DNA of 64,000 nucleotides, from assembly GCF_004377485.1 (NCBI RefSeq), contig NZ_SNTY01000006.1, positions 32,244-96,243 of the forward strand. Direction: 5' to 3'. The DNA comes from Alkanindiges illinoisensis. Lineage in GTDB: Bacteria; Pseudomonadota; Gammaproteobacteria; Pseudomonadales; Moraxellaceae. The translations under genes were made by a program, and so were the position numbers. Of the stretch, positions 1 to 8,794 are shown one piece after another. The notes below the pieces were generated by a model. That model searched no databases, was not told the origin of the DNA, and was given only the letters and a program-made list of their open reading frames with translations. Every line of letters starts with the position of its first letter. The stretch's first letter is position 1.

Positions 1-116
1 GTTCCCAGATTTTCGGCCAGCCCGGCAATTCGCTGCTCAGCGCCAGTGCCACTACCAATCAGGGCATATTTAATGGATGAAGAACCGCAATTGATTACCA
101 GGATGCAAGCAGACAT
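1..116 (-). CDS. ackA: acetate kinase, N-terminal fragment (runs off the left edge)
   Basis: The first 38 codons are present. They read MSACILVINCGSSSIKYALI near the start, which matches the N-terminal phosphate-binding strand of acetate kinases (usual form LVLNCGSSSLKFAL). The enzyme interconverts acetate plus ATP and acetyl phosphate plus ADP in the cytoplasm, usually with phosphotransacetylase. The start is the ATG whose complement is at 114-116. The rest of the gene lies to the left of the window, so intactness and the presence of pta cannot be judged. Confidence 0.9.
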   Translation of the reverse strand, partial: MSACILVINCGSSSIKYALIGSGTGAEQRIAGLAENLG

Positions 117-364
117 ATCATTCTCAGAATAAATTCCAGACCAAAGCAAAATATAAAGCCCATCAAGGGCATAGCAAACCCTACAGCAAAGTTGCCCAGT
201 GTGCTAAAAAACAAAAGTAGCAAATAATGCTTAAGCGTTTAAGTATGAATCAGTAATCTTTGATGAATCTTAAATGAAACTGAGAATTGTTTTTACATAG
301 GAATAATTTTTATAGACACTATTGTAAGATAGGTTTTTCAAAATTTTTTTAGTGGGGAATCGCA

Positions 365-830
365 ATGATTAAAACCGGCATGTATACAGCTTTGCTGGGG
401 AGCAGTATTACTGTTGGCTGGTATGGCCAATGCGCATGAAGTCTATATTTTGCCATTAAGTGATTTACCGGAAGGCAAACAGGCACTGACTCCTGATAAC
501 AAAGGACTGGCGCTGAAATTTAGCCAGCATCCCCATCAGGTTAAATAAGCCGAGGGTTTAAGTTTCCAGTTGCTGTTTAATGGCAAGCCTGCGGCAAATA
601 CGGGTTTGCATGTTGAGCAGGCCGGTGCCATGCATCATGATGAAAATGAAGGCGAGGATAAACCGGATGTAATGTCTGATAAAGACGAACAGGTGCGGAT
701 TCAGTTTACACAGCCGGGTCAGTATTTAATTAAAACCAGCTACCCGCAAATGAGCTATCCAAACAGCAAGACTGGTGAGCAGCCTGCTGCTGATGTGTAT
801 CATTATGCGCTGACGATTACAGTGCGATAA
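365..830 (+). pseudogene. decayed DUF4198-type periplasmic protein
   Basis: A start ATG at 365 follows a GGGGAA ribosome site. The first reading frame breaks after about 24 codons. Shifting by one base between about 392 and 425 restores a signal-peptide core and a mature start (LLLAGMANA then HEVYILPLSDLPEG). That frame meets a TAA at 546-548 and then stays open to 830, with GKPAANTG and a C-terminal PGQYLIKTSYP / ADVYHYALTITV. These pieces fit the DUF4198 (NikM-like) family, periplasmic proteins often linked to metal uptake. The joined product would be about 150 residues, shorter than the usual 210-270, so an internal deletion is also likely. The frameshift and stop are seen in the sequence; the family name is inference. 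Confidence 0.65.
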
Positions 831-864
831 TTTATTCTCTATTCAGCAGACATCATAACAGGCA

Positions 865-896
865 TAAAAAAAGGGCTGCATTTGCAACCCTTTTTT
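865..896. terminator. bidirectional rho-independent terminator
   Basis: An A-tract, GGG, TGC, ATTT loop, GCA, CCC and T-tract form a hairpin with U-runs on both strands. It lies between the convergent DUF4198 pseudogene and proA and can serve both. Confidence 0.75.
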
Positions 897-922
897 ATTT
901 TCCAAAAGATTTTCTAGTCAGC

Positions 923-2191
923 TTAATGGCGAATCTGACCGTCACCCAGCACAATCCATTTTTGTGAGGTCAAGCCTTCCAGTCCCACAGGCCCGCGTGC
1001 ATGAATCTTGTCGGTAGAAATGCCAATTTCTGCGCCAAGTCCATATTCAAAACCATCGGCAAAACGGGTAGAGGCATTCACCATGACCGAACTGGAATCC
1101 ACTTCACGCAGGAACTGACGTGCCATGCTGTAGTTTTCAGTCACTATGGCATCGGTATGATGCGAGCCATACTGGTTAATATGGTCAATGGCCTGTGTAA
1201 TGCCATCAACAATTTTGATGGCCAGTACTGGCCCCAGATATTCGGTATACCAGTCTTCTTCACTGGCTTTGGCAACTACTGTTTCACCCAGAATCCGCCG
1301 AGTTTCATCACAGCCGCGCAACTCTACGCCTTTTTCCAGATACAGCTCGGCAATCATCGGCAGGAAATCTTCAGCAATAGGTTCATCCAGCAGCAGGGTT
1401 TCCATGGCGTTGCACACGCCATAACGGTGGGTTTTGGCATTAAAGCAAATGGGCAGTGCTTTTTGCAGGTCGGCCTGACGCTCTACAAACACATGGCAGT
1501 TGCCGTCCAGATGCTTAATTACCGGAATGCTGGCTTCATTGGTAATGCGCTCAATCAGGCTTTTGCCACCGCGCGGTACAATCACATCAACAAATTCCGA
1601 CATGGTAATCAGCAAGCCCACCGCATCCCGATCCGGTGTGTCAATCACTTGGACACAGTGCTCAGGCAAATGGGCAGCGCGCAAGCCGTTCTGAATGCAT
1701 TTGGCAATGGCCTGATTGGATTCAAAGGCCTCGGAGCCGCCACGCAAAATGATGGCATTACCGGATTTTAACGCCAAAGACGCTGCTTCCAGCGTCACAT
1801 TGGGACGGGATTCATAAATCATCCCCACCACACCCAGTGGCACCCGCATCTTGCCAATTTGAATACCCGACGGACGGTAAGCTAGATCGGTAATTACCCC
1901 CACAGGGTCAATCAGTGCAATCACATCCTTGAGTCCCTGCAACATGCCTTCAAAACGTACAGGCGTAAGTTCCAGCCGATCCAGCAAGGCAGCATCCAGA
2001 TTACGTTCCTGACCGCGTTGCATATCTTTGGCATTGGCTGCCAGAATGTGTTGTCGTCCGGTTTTAAGGGCATCATAAATACAGGATAGTGCAGCATTTT
2101 TCTTTTCTGTCGGCGCACCTGATAGCACACGTGCGGCAGCACGTGCTTGTTGCCCTAACGTTTGCATATAATCATTGAGTGATGCGGACAT
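923..2191 (-). CDS. proA: glutamate-5-semialdehyde dehydrogenase (gamma-glutamyl phosphate reductase)
   Basis: ProA reduces gamma-glutamyl phosphate to glutamate-5-semialdehyde with NADPH, the second step of proline synthesis. The 422-residue product matches the family length (about 417-430). Visible signatures are [11 protein letters not shown], the [13 protein letters not shown] nucleotide-binding segment, [11 protein letters not shown] and the catalytic-cysteine segment [10 protein letters not shown] (Cys260). I chose the ATG at 2191 because GGAAA stands six bases upstream; an in-frame TTG lies four codons earlier. proB is not adjacent. The gene shares a terminator with the broken gene to its left. 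Confidence 0.95.
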   Translation of the reverse strand: MSASLNDYMQTLGQQARAAARVLSGAPTEKKNAALSCIYDALKTGRQHILAANAKDMQRGQERNLDAALLDRLELTPVRFEGMLQGLKDVIALIDPVGVITDLAYRPSGIQIGKMRVPLGVVGMIYESRPNVTLEAASLALKSGNAIILRGGSEAFESNQAIAKCIQNGLRAAHLPEHCVQVIDTPDRDAVGLLITMSEFVDVIVPRGGKSLIERITNEASIPVIKHLDGNCHVFVERQADLQKALPICFNAKTHRYGVCNAMETLLLDEPIAEDFLPMIAELYLEKGVELRGCDETRRILGETVVAKASEEDWYTEYLGPVLAIKIVDGITQAIDHINQYGSHHTDAIVTENYSMARQFLREVDSSSVMVNASTRFADGFEYGLGAEIGISTDKIHARGPVGLEGLTSQKWIVLGDGQIRH

Positions 2192-2540
2192 TGATATTTC
2201 CAATAAGGTATAAAGATTGAATGGGCTAGTTTAGCAGCAAACTACTTTTAGCGGTATATTTGAAGCAAGTGTGCGGATTGTGTCACTGTTCAAGATCTTT
2301 TGTTCATCAGAATTATATTATTTTAGTAGTTAATGTGCTGTTCACAAGCCAGTAACTTATGGTATATCTAGCAATCACAGAAAGTCTGTAATGAAATGAC
2401 CAGTAAAGGAATAACTGGAAATGCTGACAGTGATGTCATAAAAGAAATGTAGGTAGCGATGTGAATGGAATTCATGCTGCTTATTACTGAAATTAGCCAC
2501 GCTATACCAAGGGATGTCGTGGGGTTACAAGGAGTGTGTT
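2192..2540. other. 349-bp intergenic region between proA and the hydrolase gene
   Basis: This region separates two divergent genes and must hold their promoters. I see no RNA gene, repeat or credible small ORF. The only firm signal is the AAGGAG ribosome site at 2528-2533 that sets the hydrolase start at 2541. Confidence 0.5.
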
Positions 2541-3884
2541 ATGAATGCCGTGTGGGCGTTAGGGCAACAGGATATGCATGATAGCTTGATCCAGCGAATT
2601 CAACCTCATTGTTTTTTTGACACCTATACGCGTAACAGCTTTAAGGAACCCAGCCGGGCACACTGGATTGATGGCTGGAAAATCGAATATGTGGCCTTTG
2701 GCCTCGAAGAAACCATGCATTTGCCACCTGTGGTCATTATTGGTGGTGCCTTTCAGAATTTTAATTCCTATAAATACTGTGTAGAACAACTACTGGAATG
2801 TGGCCCAATCATTCTGGTGGACTTGCCTTCAATGGGCGGTAACCAGCAAATTACCAACGTGGAAACAGGTGCGTCTGCAGGCATTCTGGAATTGCCAGAG
2901 CTATCAGGTATGCTGGGTCGCTGGATGGATGAAGTAGGCTTAAACAAGGTTTCCATTATGGGCATGTCACTGGGTTCAGTGGTGGCTTCCCATTTTGCCG
3001 ACCAGCGTCCTGAAAAAATTGAGCGGCTGGTGCTGATGGGTGTGATGCAAAAAACCCGTCCCAGCTGGCGCATGTTGCTGGAAGAATCCCTGCACCTGAT
3101 GCGTGAAGACCGCATGGAAGAATTTGGTCAGGCCGTCATTTTATACCTGATTAATCATGCCCGCCTTGACCAGACCCGGATGTCACCCACAGCCAAGCGC
3201 CTGTTTTTTAGGCAAATGGCTGATTTTGCCACGACCGAACGGCTGCGTTACGAAATTAACTGTAATCGATTGCTGCGCCTGAAACATGTGCCCAGTCCAC
3301 AATGCAAAACTATGGTGGCCTGTGGTGAGTTTGATAGCTTTACCCTGCCATTTGAAAATGCCAACTTTGCCCTGCAGTGCAAGGACATGCAGTTTGCCAT
3401 GATTGAAAATGCCGATCATGTGCCTCAGTTGCAGCGCCGCAAGGAAACCATGAACCTGTTTGCAACTTTCCTGCAAGGCAAGGACATTGCCGAGGTGGAA
3501 GGCGTGCGGGTGCTCAACCGTGAGCAAATGCAAAACATGGAGCGTCGCGGGGAAGCACGGCTACAGCTTAAACAGTCCAGCTATCTGATGCGCCACCGGC
3601 TACAGCCTGAGCTGGAAACCAGTGTTAATGTAGTAGACATTAACTTTTTTGGTGTGCTGATTGATGCAGGCAGTGTAGAAATGGCGCAGCAGTTGTTGTC
3701 ACAGCCGCGTGATATGCGCTTATGCCTGACTGATATCGATGGACAAGAGCTTGGACTGGAATGCCTGATTTTTGAGGCACAAGGACAGCGGGTACGGGCC
3801 TTGTTCAAGCATGGCAACTTTGAAAATGCTGCACGTTTGCAGGATTTGCTAAAAAGTGATGCCGTAGTAGGTCTGTTAAGTTGA
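2541..3884 (+). CDS. alpha/beta hydrolase with C-terminal PilZ-like domain
   Basis: The 447-residue protein has two parts. Residues about 60-315 look like an alpha/beta hydrolase: VVIIGGAFQNF (oxyanion region), nucleophile elbow GMSLGS with Ser143, a probable acid at Asp265 (CGEFDSF) and His293 (ENADHVPQ). The overall pattern recalls RhlA-type acyl enzymes, but substrate is unknown. Residues about 325-447 carry RRGEAR (335-340) and DINFFG (366-371), which fit the PilZ c-di-GMP motifs RxxxR and (D/N)x(S/N)xxG. Activity control by c-di-GMP is therefore an inference. No signal peptide is seen, so a cytoplasmic location is likely. The ATG at 2541 has a strong AAGGAG eight bases before it; an upstream ATG at 2514 lacks one. 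The gene stands alone and is followed by a terminator. Confidence 0.8.
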   Translation: MNAVWALGQQDMHDSLIQRIQPHCFFDTYTRNSFKEPSRAHWIDGWKIEYVAFGLEETMHLPPVVIIGGAFQNFNSYKYCVEQLLECGPIILVDLPSMGGNQQITNVETGASAGILELPELSGMLGRWMDEVGLNKVSIMGMSLGSVVASHFADQRPEKIERLVLMGVMQKTRPSWRMLLEESLHLMREDRMEEFGQAVILYLINHARLDQTRMSPTAKRLFFRQMADFATTERLRYEINCNRLLRLKHVPSPQCKTMVACGEFDSFTLPFENANFALQCKDMQFAMIENADHVPQLQRRKETMNLFATFLQGKDIAEVEGVRVLNREQMQNMERRGEARLQLKQSSYLMRHRLQPELETSVNVVDINFFGVLIDAGSVEMAQQLLSQPRDMRLCLTDIDGQELGLECLIFEAQGQRVRALFKHGNFENAARLQDLLKSDAVVGLLS

Positions 3885-3958
3885 GTGGCTGTGATGTTGA
3901 GTAGCGTTAAACGTTGATTTTAAAATATAATCAATAAGATTTGAAATACCCGGTTTTA

Positions 3959-3998
3959 CTGGCAGTAAGGCTATTTCCGACTTACTGTCAGTTTTTTT
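3959..3998 (+). terminator. rho-independent terminator after the hydrolase-PilZ gene
   Basis: A stem CTGGCAGTAAG paired with CTTACTGTCAG (one G.T pair) and a ten-base loop is followed by seven T residues. Confidence 0.8.
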
Positions 3999-4073
3999 AT
4001 CTGTTAATGGATCAGTCTCTATTATCTTTTTCTAAAGCTCGTCGCGAATTAACTCTTATAAAAGCAAAACTTA

Positions 4074-4110
4074 TAAAAACCATGCCTGTTAACACAAATG
4101 GGTAACAGGC
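4074..4110 (-). terminator. probable terminator of the sspA-sspB operon
   Basis: On the minus strand GCCTGTTA pairs with TAACAGGC around an 11-base loop, then a T-run follows four bases later. It lies just past the last gene of the operon (stop at 4122). Confidence 0.5.
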
Positions 4111-4121
4111 TTGAAGCCAGA

Positions 4122-4859
4122 TTAGTAGCCTGTCAGGTTGTTATAAATTTCCCACAAGGCAATCAGAATCAGCAATGCAATTAATGGTTCCAGTACCAGA
4201 AAGAAACGTGGGGCTGGGCGTTGTGAAGGCAATTCAATGCTTGCATGGCCATAACTGGGATCGTGCTGGTCGTGATGTAAATCCGGATCATGCGCTACAG
4301 CAGAATCGGTATGGTGTGCATGGTCAGGCGTTTGCGTGTTCATTTGGCTGGCATCCATCATCAGTTTATTCAAGCTTGCAATACTGGCGTTCAGATCAAC
4401 TGCTGTTTCTGTAGTAGCAGTCTGGCCCTGTAATTCGGTCAAATTTAACACGTGCCACACCTGATCTGGTGCAGCACCAGCCAGATATTCTGTCTGTCCC
4501 TGAATCAGTTCGGACACCCCGGCTTGTTCCAGATTGGCTGTGAGATCTAGGCTATGAATTTCATCACTGGCATAGCCATACAACTGGTCAAGTACGCTTT
4601 TAAATTCGCTAACAGGCAGGGCAGTGGTTGCTGCAAGCTGGCTGATGGCCTGATCATCAAGGCCTTGCCAGAGTATGTTATGCTTTTGTGCGGCAATGGC
4701 CTGGTACAAGGCCTGACTGTTGCTACGGTCAAGCACAATAAGCTGACCCAGCATAATGGCCAGCAATTCGCGCTGGCCGTCAGCATCAATGGCTGGCACA
4801 AGCGCCTGAATTTCAGTCTGGCGACTATTTTGCAAGTGATCAAGTAGTGAAAACGCCAT
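4122..4859 (-). CDS. His-rich tail-anchored membrane protein of unknown function
   Basis: I do not recognise the family. The 245-residue protein has a long, mostly helical soluble part (residues 1-170), then a low-complexity His/Asp-rich stretch at about 172-205 (DHAHHTDSAVAHD, DLHHDQHDPSYGH), and one hydrophobic segment at the very end (FFLVLEPLIALLILIALWEI). With no N-terminal signal this suggests a tail-anchored inner-membrane protein facing the cytoplasm. The His-rich stretch could bind metal, but this is only inference. It follows sspB by 56 bases in the same direction, so it is probably co-transcribed. The start has AGGAA upstream. Confidence 0.75.
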   Translation of the reverse strand: MAFSLLDHLQNSRQTEIQALVPAIDADGQRELLAIMLGQLIVLDRSNSQALYQAIAAQKHNILWQGLDDQAISQLAATTALPVSEFKSVLDQLYGYASDEIHSLDLTANLEQAGVSELIQGQTEYLAGAAPDQVWHVLNLTELQGQTATTETAVDLNASIASLNKLMMDASQMNTQTPDHAHHTDSAVAHDPDLHHDQHDPSYGHASIELPSQRPAPRFFLVLEPLIALLILIALWEIYNNLTGY

Positions 4860-4915
4860 TCGGTGTTCCTCGGTTAAGCTAAAAACCTGTTAATGCCGTC
4901 TGTTAGTCCCGCCTG

Positions 4916-5365
4916 TTAATCCAAAATACGCAAGCTGGGTTTTTTAGTTGGAGCTTTAGCAGCATTTTGGTCGGCAGCCTGATCTGTTTCGTTTTGAACA
5001 CCATCTGCGGACTGATCTGCGGTACTGGCTTGATAGCTTTCATATTCCTGCGGGTCAAAAAACAGGCCTTGTCCATTTTCACGGGCATACAATCCCAGTA
5101 CGGCAGCCATGGGAATATACAGTTGCTGTGAAACGCCGCCAAAACGAGCACTAAAGCTGACTGCATCATTGTCCATCACCATGTGGTGTACGGCATGTGG
5201 TGCAATATTCAATACAATCTGGCCATCCTGTACATGCTGGCGCGGTACATGCACGTTGGGCAGTTCAGCATTGACCAGCAGGTAAGGTGTCAGTTTGTTG
5301 TCATTGGTCCATTCATAAATTGCCCGGAGCAAATACGGACGGGTTGGGATCATTTCAGTAGACAT
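4916..5365 (-). CDS. sspB: ClpXP protease specificity-enhancing factor
   Basis: SspB is an adaptor that delivers ssrA-tagged and other substrates to ClpXP. The 149-residue protein has the family N-terminus (TRPYLLRAIYEWTNDN, then TPYLLVN), the core NIAPHAVHHMVMDN and SFSARFGGVSQQLYIP, an acidic/Ala-rich linker, and a C-terminal KKPSLRILD that fits the ClpX-binding tail (E. coli ends ALRVVK). Only four bases separate it from sspA upstream, the usual arrangement. Confidence 0.95.
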   Translation of the reverse strand: MSTEMIPTRPYLLRAIYEWTNDNKLTPYLLVNAELPNVHVPRQHVQDGQIVLNIAPHAVHHMVMDNDAVSFSARFGGVSQQLYIPMAAVLGLYARENGQGLFFDPQEYESYQASTADQSADGVQNETDQAADQNAAKAPTKKPSLRILD

Positions 5366-5369
5366 GGCA

Positions 5370-6020
5370 TTACCTGTACAGTGGATTTTGCTGTTTATGG
5401 CGTTCTGATTCGGTCAGCGAGGCAATAAAAGCAGGTCGTTCAAAAAGTCTTTTACAATAGGCCAGTAGCGGCTTGCAATGGGCGCTTGGTAAATGAATCT
5501 GCATTTGTGGCAGACGCCATAACAATGGCGCTAATATACAGTCGTTATAGCCAAATTGCTCGTTCATAAAAAACGGAAAGTGAGAAAACAGGGGCGACAG
5601 GCTCACCAGTGACTGGCTTAAGCTATGGCGGGCCTCGCGGGCCGCTTTTTCATCCAGCGTATCAGGATGGCGCAGCAGGATATCGGCCAGTTTCATCCAG
5701 TCCTGTTCGATGCGCCACGCATACTGGCGTTGTTCAGCACGCAAATTGGGTGTGTCGGGGAGTAATTTGGCTTGCCGGTAACGCTCGTCCAGATATTCTA
5801 AAATGACATGGCTTTCATACAGGCGCACCTGACGTTCCACCAGCGTTGGCAACTGATTATAGGGATTGAGGTCGGCCACATCTTCGGAAAATTCATCCAC
5901 CAGCACCAGTTGGTACTTCACATTTTTTTCGGCCAGCGCCAGCCGGATACGATGGCTATAATGATCATCGGGATGGCTATAAAGAACAATACCTTGCTGG
6001 GGGGCTAACTCGTTATTCAT
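5370..6020 (-). CDS. sspA: stringent starvation protein A
   Basis: SspA is an RNA-polymerase-associated protein with a glutathione-transferase fold that helps transcription during starvation and stationary phase. The 216-residue product shows the thioredoxin-like N-terminal domain (VLYSHPDDHYSHRIRLALAEK), the NPYNQLPTLV segment and LYESHVILEYLDERY, all typical. It is first in the operon with sspB. In many gammaproteobacteria sspAB follows rplM-rpsI directly; here about 3.8 kb lies between them. The promoter must be in the 198-bp gap shared with divergent alkB. Confidence 0.93.
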   Translation of the reverse strand: MNNELAPQQGIVLYSHPDDHYSHRIRLALAEKNVKYQLVLVDEFSEDVADLNPYNQLPTLVERQVRLYESHVILEYLDERYRQAKLLPDTPNLRAEQRQYAWRIEQDWMKLADILLRHPDTLDEKAAREARHSLSQSLVSLSPLFSHFPFFMNEQFGYNDCILAPLLWRLPQMQIHLPSAHCKPLLAYCKRLFERPAFIASLTESERHKQQNPLYR

Positions 6021-6218
6021 ATTGCCAAAAGGCTATGTCACTAAAATTTCAGGATACTTGAGATTATAGCGCGATTAAATGGATTGCCCGGTAATAACAT
6101 CGTTTTATTTTTGCAGGCTTAAGCATTTTAATTTTTGTGACATTAAATGCGTTATGTTTAATCACACGCTAGAGTGTCCTAACCTGGCGATGGTGAATCA
6201 AACTGGTAGGAGCAACCA

Positions 6219-6893
6219 ATGAATCTGGATTTGTTTGAAGGATTACCTGATGAAACAGAAAATGCTGAGCCTGAAAAAACCAGCATCGAAAAAATTGGGG
6301 AGCAGTCGGTGGTACTGCGCCAGTTTGCCAGCGCCATGCAGCATGATCTCATCACGGCAATTGACCAGATTGCAGCACGCGCGCCATTTCGGCAGATGGT
6401 CACGCCGGGAGGTTACCGGATGTCTGCCGCCATGACCAATTGTGGCACACTGGGCTGGGTCACTGACCGGCAGGGCTATCGCTATCAAGCTTTTGATCCA
6501 TTGACTGGCAAACCATGGCCAGCAATGCCGGTTATCTTTAAAACGCTGGCAATACAGGCTGCCAGCCTTGCCGGGTTTAATGATTTTCAGCCGGACGCCT
6601 GCCTGATCAATGAATATGCCATTGGGGCAAAAATGTCGCTGCATCAGGATAAAAATGAAAAAGACCTAAGCCAGCCTGTGGTATCGGTATCACTAGGAAT
6701 GGCTGCCACATTTTTGTTTGGTGGATTGCAACGGCAGGATAAATCGCAAAAAATTTTGCTACAGCATGGCGATGTGGTGGTATGGGGCGGGGTAGACCGT
6801 CTGCGCTACCATGGTATTTTAGCGTTAAAGGCTGGCTGCCATCCGCTACTGGGCGAGCGGCGTATTAACTTTACCTTCAGGTGCGCAGGTTAA
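6219..6893 (+). CDS. alkB: alpha-ketoglutarate-dependent DNA repair dioxygenase
   Basis: AlkB removes methyl groups from 1-methyladenine and 3-methylcytosine by Fe(II)/2-oxoglutarate-dependent oxidation. The 224-residue protein keeps the iron ligands His142, Asp144 (SLHQDKNE) and His198 (LRYHG) and the 2-oxoglutarate arginines in RINFTFR (Arg215, Arg221). Length is close to E. coli AlkB (216). The ATG at 6219 has TAGGAG upstream. alkA follows after 21 bases, so the two form a small alkylation-repair operon. I could not identify an Ada-type operator in the upstream gap. Confidence 0.94.
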   Translation: MNLDLFEGLPDETENAEPEKTSIEKIGEQSVVLRQFASAMQHDLITAIDQIAARAPFRQMVTPGGYRMSAAMTNCGTLGWVTDRQGYRYQAFDPLTGKPWPAMPVIFKTLAIQAASLAGFNDFQPDACLINEYAIGAKMSLHQDKNEKDLSQPVVSVSLGMAATFLFGGLQRQDKSQKILLQHGDVVVWGGVDRLRYHGILALKAGCHPLLGERRINFTFRCAG

Positions 6894-6914
6894 ATAAAGG
6901 CAGGCTACAACACG

Positions 6915-7556
6915 ATGATTGAGTCTTCTGCGATTAGCGCCAGTCAACAACAGCTGTTTAAACAGGCCAGCCGCTTTTTAGCCAGTCTTGATAACGACTG
7001 GCAACAACACATTGCCAGGGTGGGAGAATGCCAGCTTGAGCTAAAACCGGTGCAACAGCCATACGAAGCCCTGATTCGGGCCATTGCACACCAGCAGCTA
7101 CATGGCAAGGCAGCACAAGCCATTTTAAATCGGCTGTTAACGCTTTATGAGGGAAAGTTTCCCACCGCCCTGCAACTGATACAGACCGATCCACAGCTGA
7201 TCCGTGCCTGCGGATTTTCGGCACGTAAGCTAGACAGTATTCTCGGCATTGCACAGGCTCAGTTGCAAGGTGGAATCCCTGATTTTAGTACCGCCCAGAA
7301 AATGCAGAGTGAACAGTTAATTGCGCAGTTAACCCAGCTCAAAGGGGTGGGACGCTGGACGGTTGAAATGCTACTGATTTTTAATCTGGGGCGGCTGGAT
7401 GTGTTGCCTGTGGATGATTATGCAGTGCAGCAGGGCTATCGGCGGCTTAAAAAACTGGAACAGGCCCCCAGCAAAAAGGAGTTGCGCACTATTGGTGAAC
7501 AACTGGCGCCTTATCAAAGTGTGGCAGCCTGGTATCTATGGCGTATGATGGATTAA
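6915..7556 (+). CDS. alkA: DNA-3-methyladenine glycosylase II
   Basis: This HhH-GPD enzyme excises alkylated purines such as 3-methyladenine. The 213-residue product has the helix-hairpin-helix LKGVGRWTVEMLL (142-154) and the catalytic aspartate segment LPVDDYAVQQGY (Asp168 the likely catalytic residue). It lacks the extra N-terminal domain of E. coli AlkA (282 residues) and resembles the shorter bacterial and yeast MAG forms. It lies 21 bases after alkB, supporting co-expression. Confidence 0.93.
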   Translation: MIESSAISASQQQLFKQASRFLASLDNDWQQHIARVGECQLELKPVQQPYEALIRAIAHQQLHGKAAQAILNRLLTLYEGKFPTALQLIQTDPQLIRACGFSARKLDSILGIAQAQLQGGIPDFSTAQKMQSEQLIAQLTQLKGVGRWTVEMLLIFNLGRLDVLPVDDYAVQQGYRRLKKLEQAPSKKELRTIGEQLAPYQSVAAWYLWRMMD

Positions 7557-7609
7557 ACATTGCTTAGCTGCTTTTAAAATAATTCGCTTGAGTAGTACAG
7601 GAGTTTGTC

Positions 7610-8767
7610 ATGCCCGTTCAGTTGCCCAATAAGTTACCGACCATTGGCACCTCGATTTTTACCCAGATGACGCAACTGGCACAGCAAACCGGGGCATTAA
7701 ACCTGTCGCAGGGTTTTCCAGATTTTGACAGTCCACCAGAGCTGCTGGAGGCGCTTAAAAGCTTTGCTAGTCAGGGTTTTCAGCAATATGCGCCAATGCA
7801 GGGTTTACCAGCCTTGCGTGAACAAGTGGCGCTTAGCATTCAACAGCGCTATGGCTGGCTACCGGATGTTGCCAGTGAAGTTGCCATCACCCCCGGTGCA
7901 ACGGCGGCAATTTTTTGTGTGATTCAGGCGGTAGTGCAGGCAGGTGATGAGGTGATTGTGTTTGATCCCTGCTATGACAGTTATGATCCGGCCACCCGCT
8001 TAGCCGGTGGCGTGTGTATTCATGTGCCGTTGCAGGCGGATTTTTGCATTGATTGGCAGCGTTTTAAAGACGCGATCTCGGCCAAAACACGGTTGGTGAT
8101 TATTAATTTTCCACATAATCCCAGCGGGGCTGTCATAAGTGCGCAGAACTTAAAAACCCTGTATGACATTATCGAACCCTATAATATTCTGGTGCTGAGT
8201 GATGAAGTATATGAATATCTGGTGTTTGATGGGCAGCCCTATGCCAGTGTGCTTGGGTTGCCAGAACTGGCAGCACGTTCGTTTATGATTGGCTCGTTTG
8301 GAAAAACCTTTCATGTGACCGGCTGGAAAACCGGCTATGTGGTGGCAACACCAGAACTGATGCAGGCATTTTTAAAGGTGCACCAGTATGTGAATTTTTG
8401 TGGGGTCACACCAATCCAGCATGCACTGGCAACGTTTATGCAGCAGCATCCCGAGCATATTAATCAATTAGCCGGTTTTTATCAGGCCAAGCGCGACCTG
8501 TTTGGCCAGTTGCTTCAACCTTCAGCATTTAAATTACTACCCAGCCGGGGCACTTATTTTCAGTTGCTGGATTATTCAGCCATTCGCAATGATCTGGATG
8601 ATGTGGCCATGAGTCAGTGGCTGGTACATCAACATGCCATTGCCACCATTCCCATTTCGGTATTTTATGAACAGCCCATTCAAGGCCAGCGCCTGATTCG
8701 CTTGTGTTTTGCCAAAACTGAAGCCACCTTGCAACAGGCAGCACAACGCCTTTGCCAGATTGCCTAA
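7610..8767 (+). CDS. ybdL: PLP-dependent aminotransferase, methionine type (YbdL-like)
   Basis: The 385-residue class I/II aminotransferase closely follows E. coli YbdL as I recall it: LSQGFPDFD near the start, QYAPMQGLPALRE, FDPCYDSYDPA, NFPHNPSG and the PLP-lysine segment GSFGKTFHVTGWKTGY (Lys232). YbdL acts on methionine and some aromatic amino acids with 2-oxo acids, in the cytoplasm. The start ATG is preceded by CAGGAG. It follows alkA by 53 bases and may be transcribed with alkB-alkA, though there is no functional link. It converges with the acyltransferase gene; a 16-bp perfect palindrome lies between them at 8769-8784. Confidence 0.9.
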   Translation: MPVQLPNKLPTIGTSIFTQMTQLAQQTGALNLSQGFPDFDSPPELLEALKSFASQGFQQYAPMQGLPALREQVALSIQQRYGWLPDVASEVAITPGATAAIFCVIQAVVQAGDEVIVFDPCYDSYDPATRLAGGVCIHVPLQADFCIDWQRFKDAISAKTRLVIINFPHNPSGAVISAQNLKTLYDIIEPYNILVLSDEVYEYLVFDGQPYASVLGLPELAARSFMIGSFGKTFHVTGWKTGYVVATPELMQAFLKVHQYVNFCGVTPIQHALATFMQQHPEHINQLAGFYQAKRDLFGQLLQPSAFKLLPSRGTYFQLLDYSAIRNDLDDVAMSQWLVHQHAIATIPISVFYEQPIQGQRLIRLCFAKTEATLQQAAQRLCQIA

Positions 8768-8794
8768 AACTTCATTAATGAAGTAGTCTTACAG

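Noticed and set aside
1001..1771. 256-codon open frame opposite proA
   Set aside because: It lies entirely within the conserved proA gene on the other strand, has no ribosome site and no recognisable domain; proA has all its active-site motifs.
2398..2454. 18-codon frame in the proA-hydrolase gap
   Set aside because: No ribosome site, very short and no hydrophobic or other notable pattern.
8769..8784. 16-bp perfect palindrome between ybdL and the acyltransferase gene
   Set aside because: It has no T-run on either side, so I did not call it a terminator, and there is no other evidence of function.
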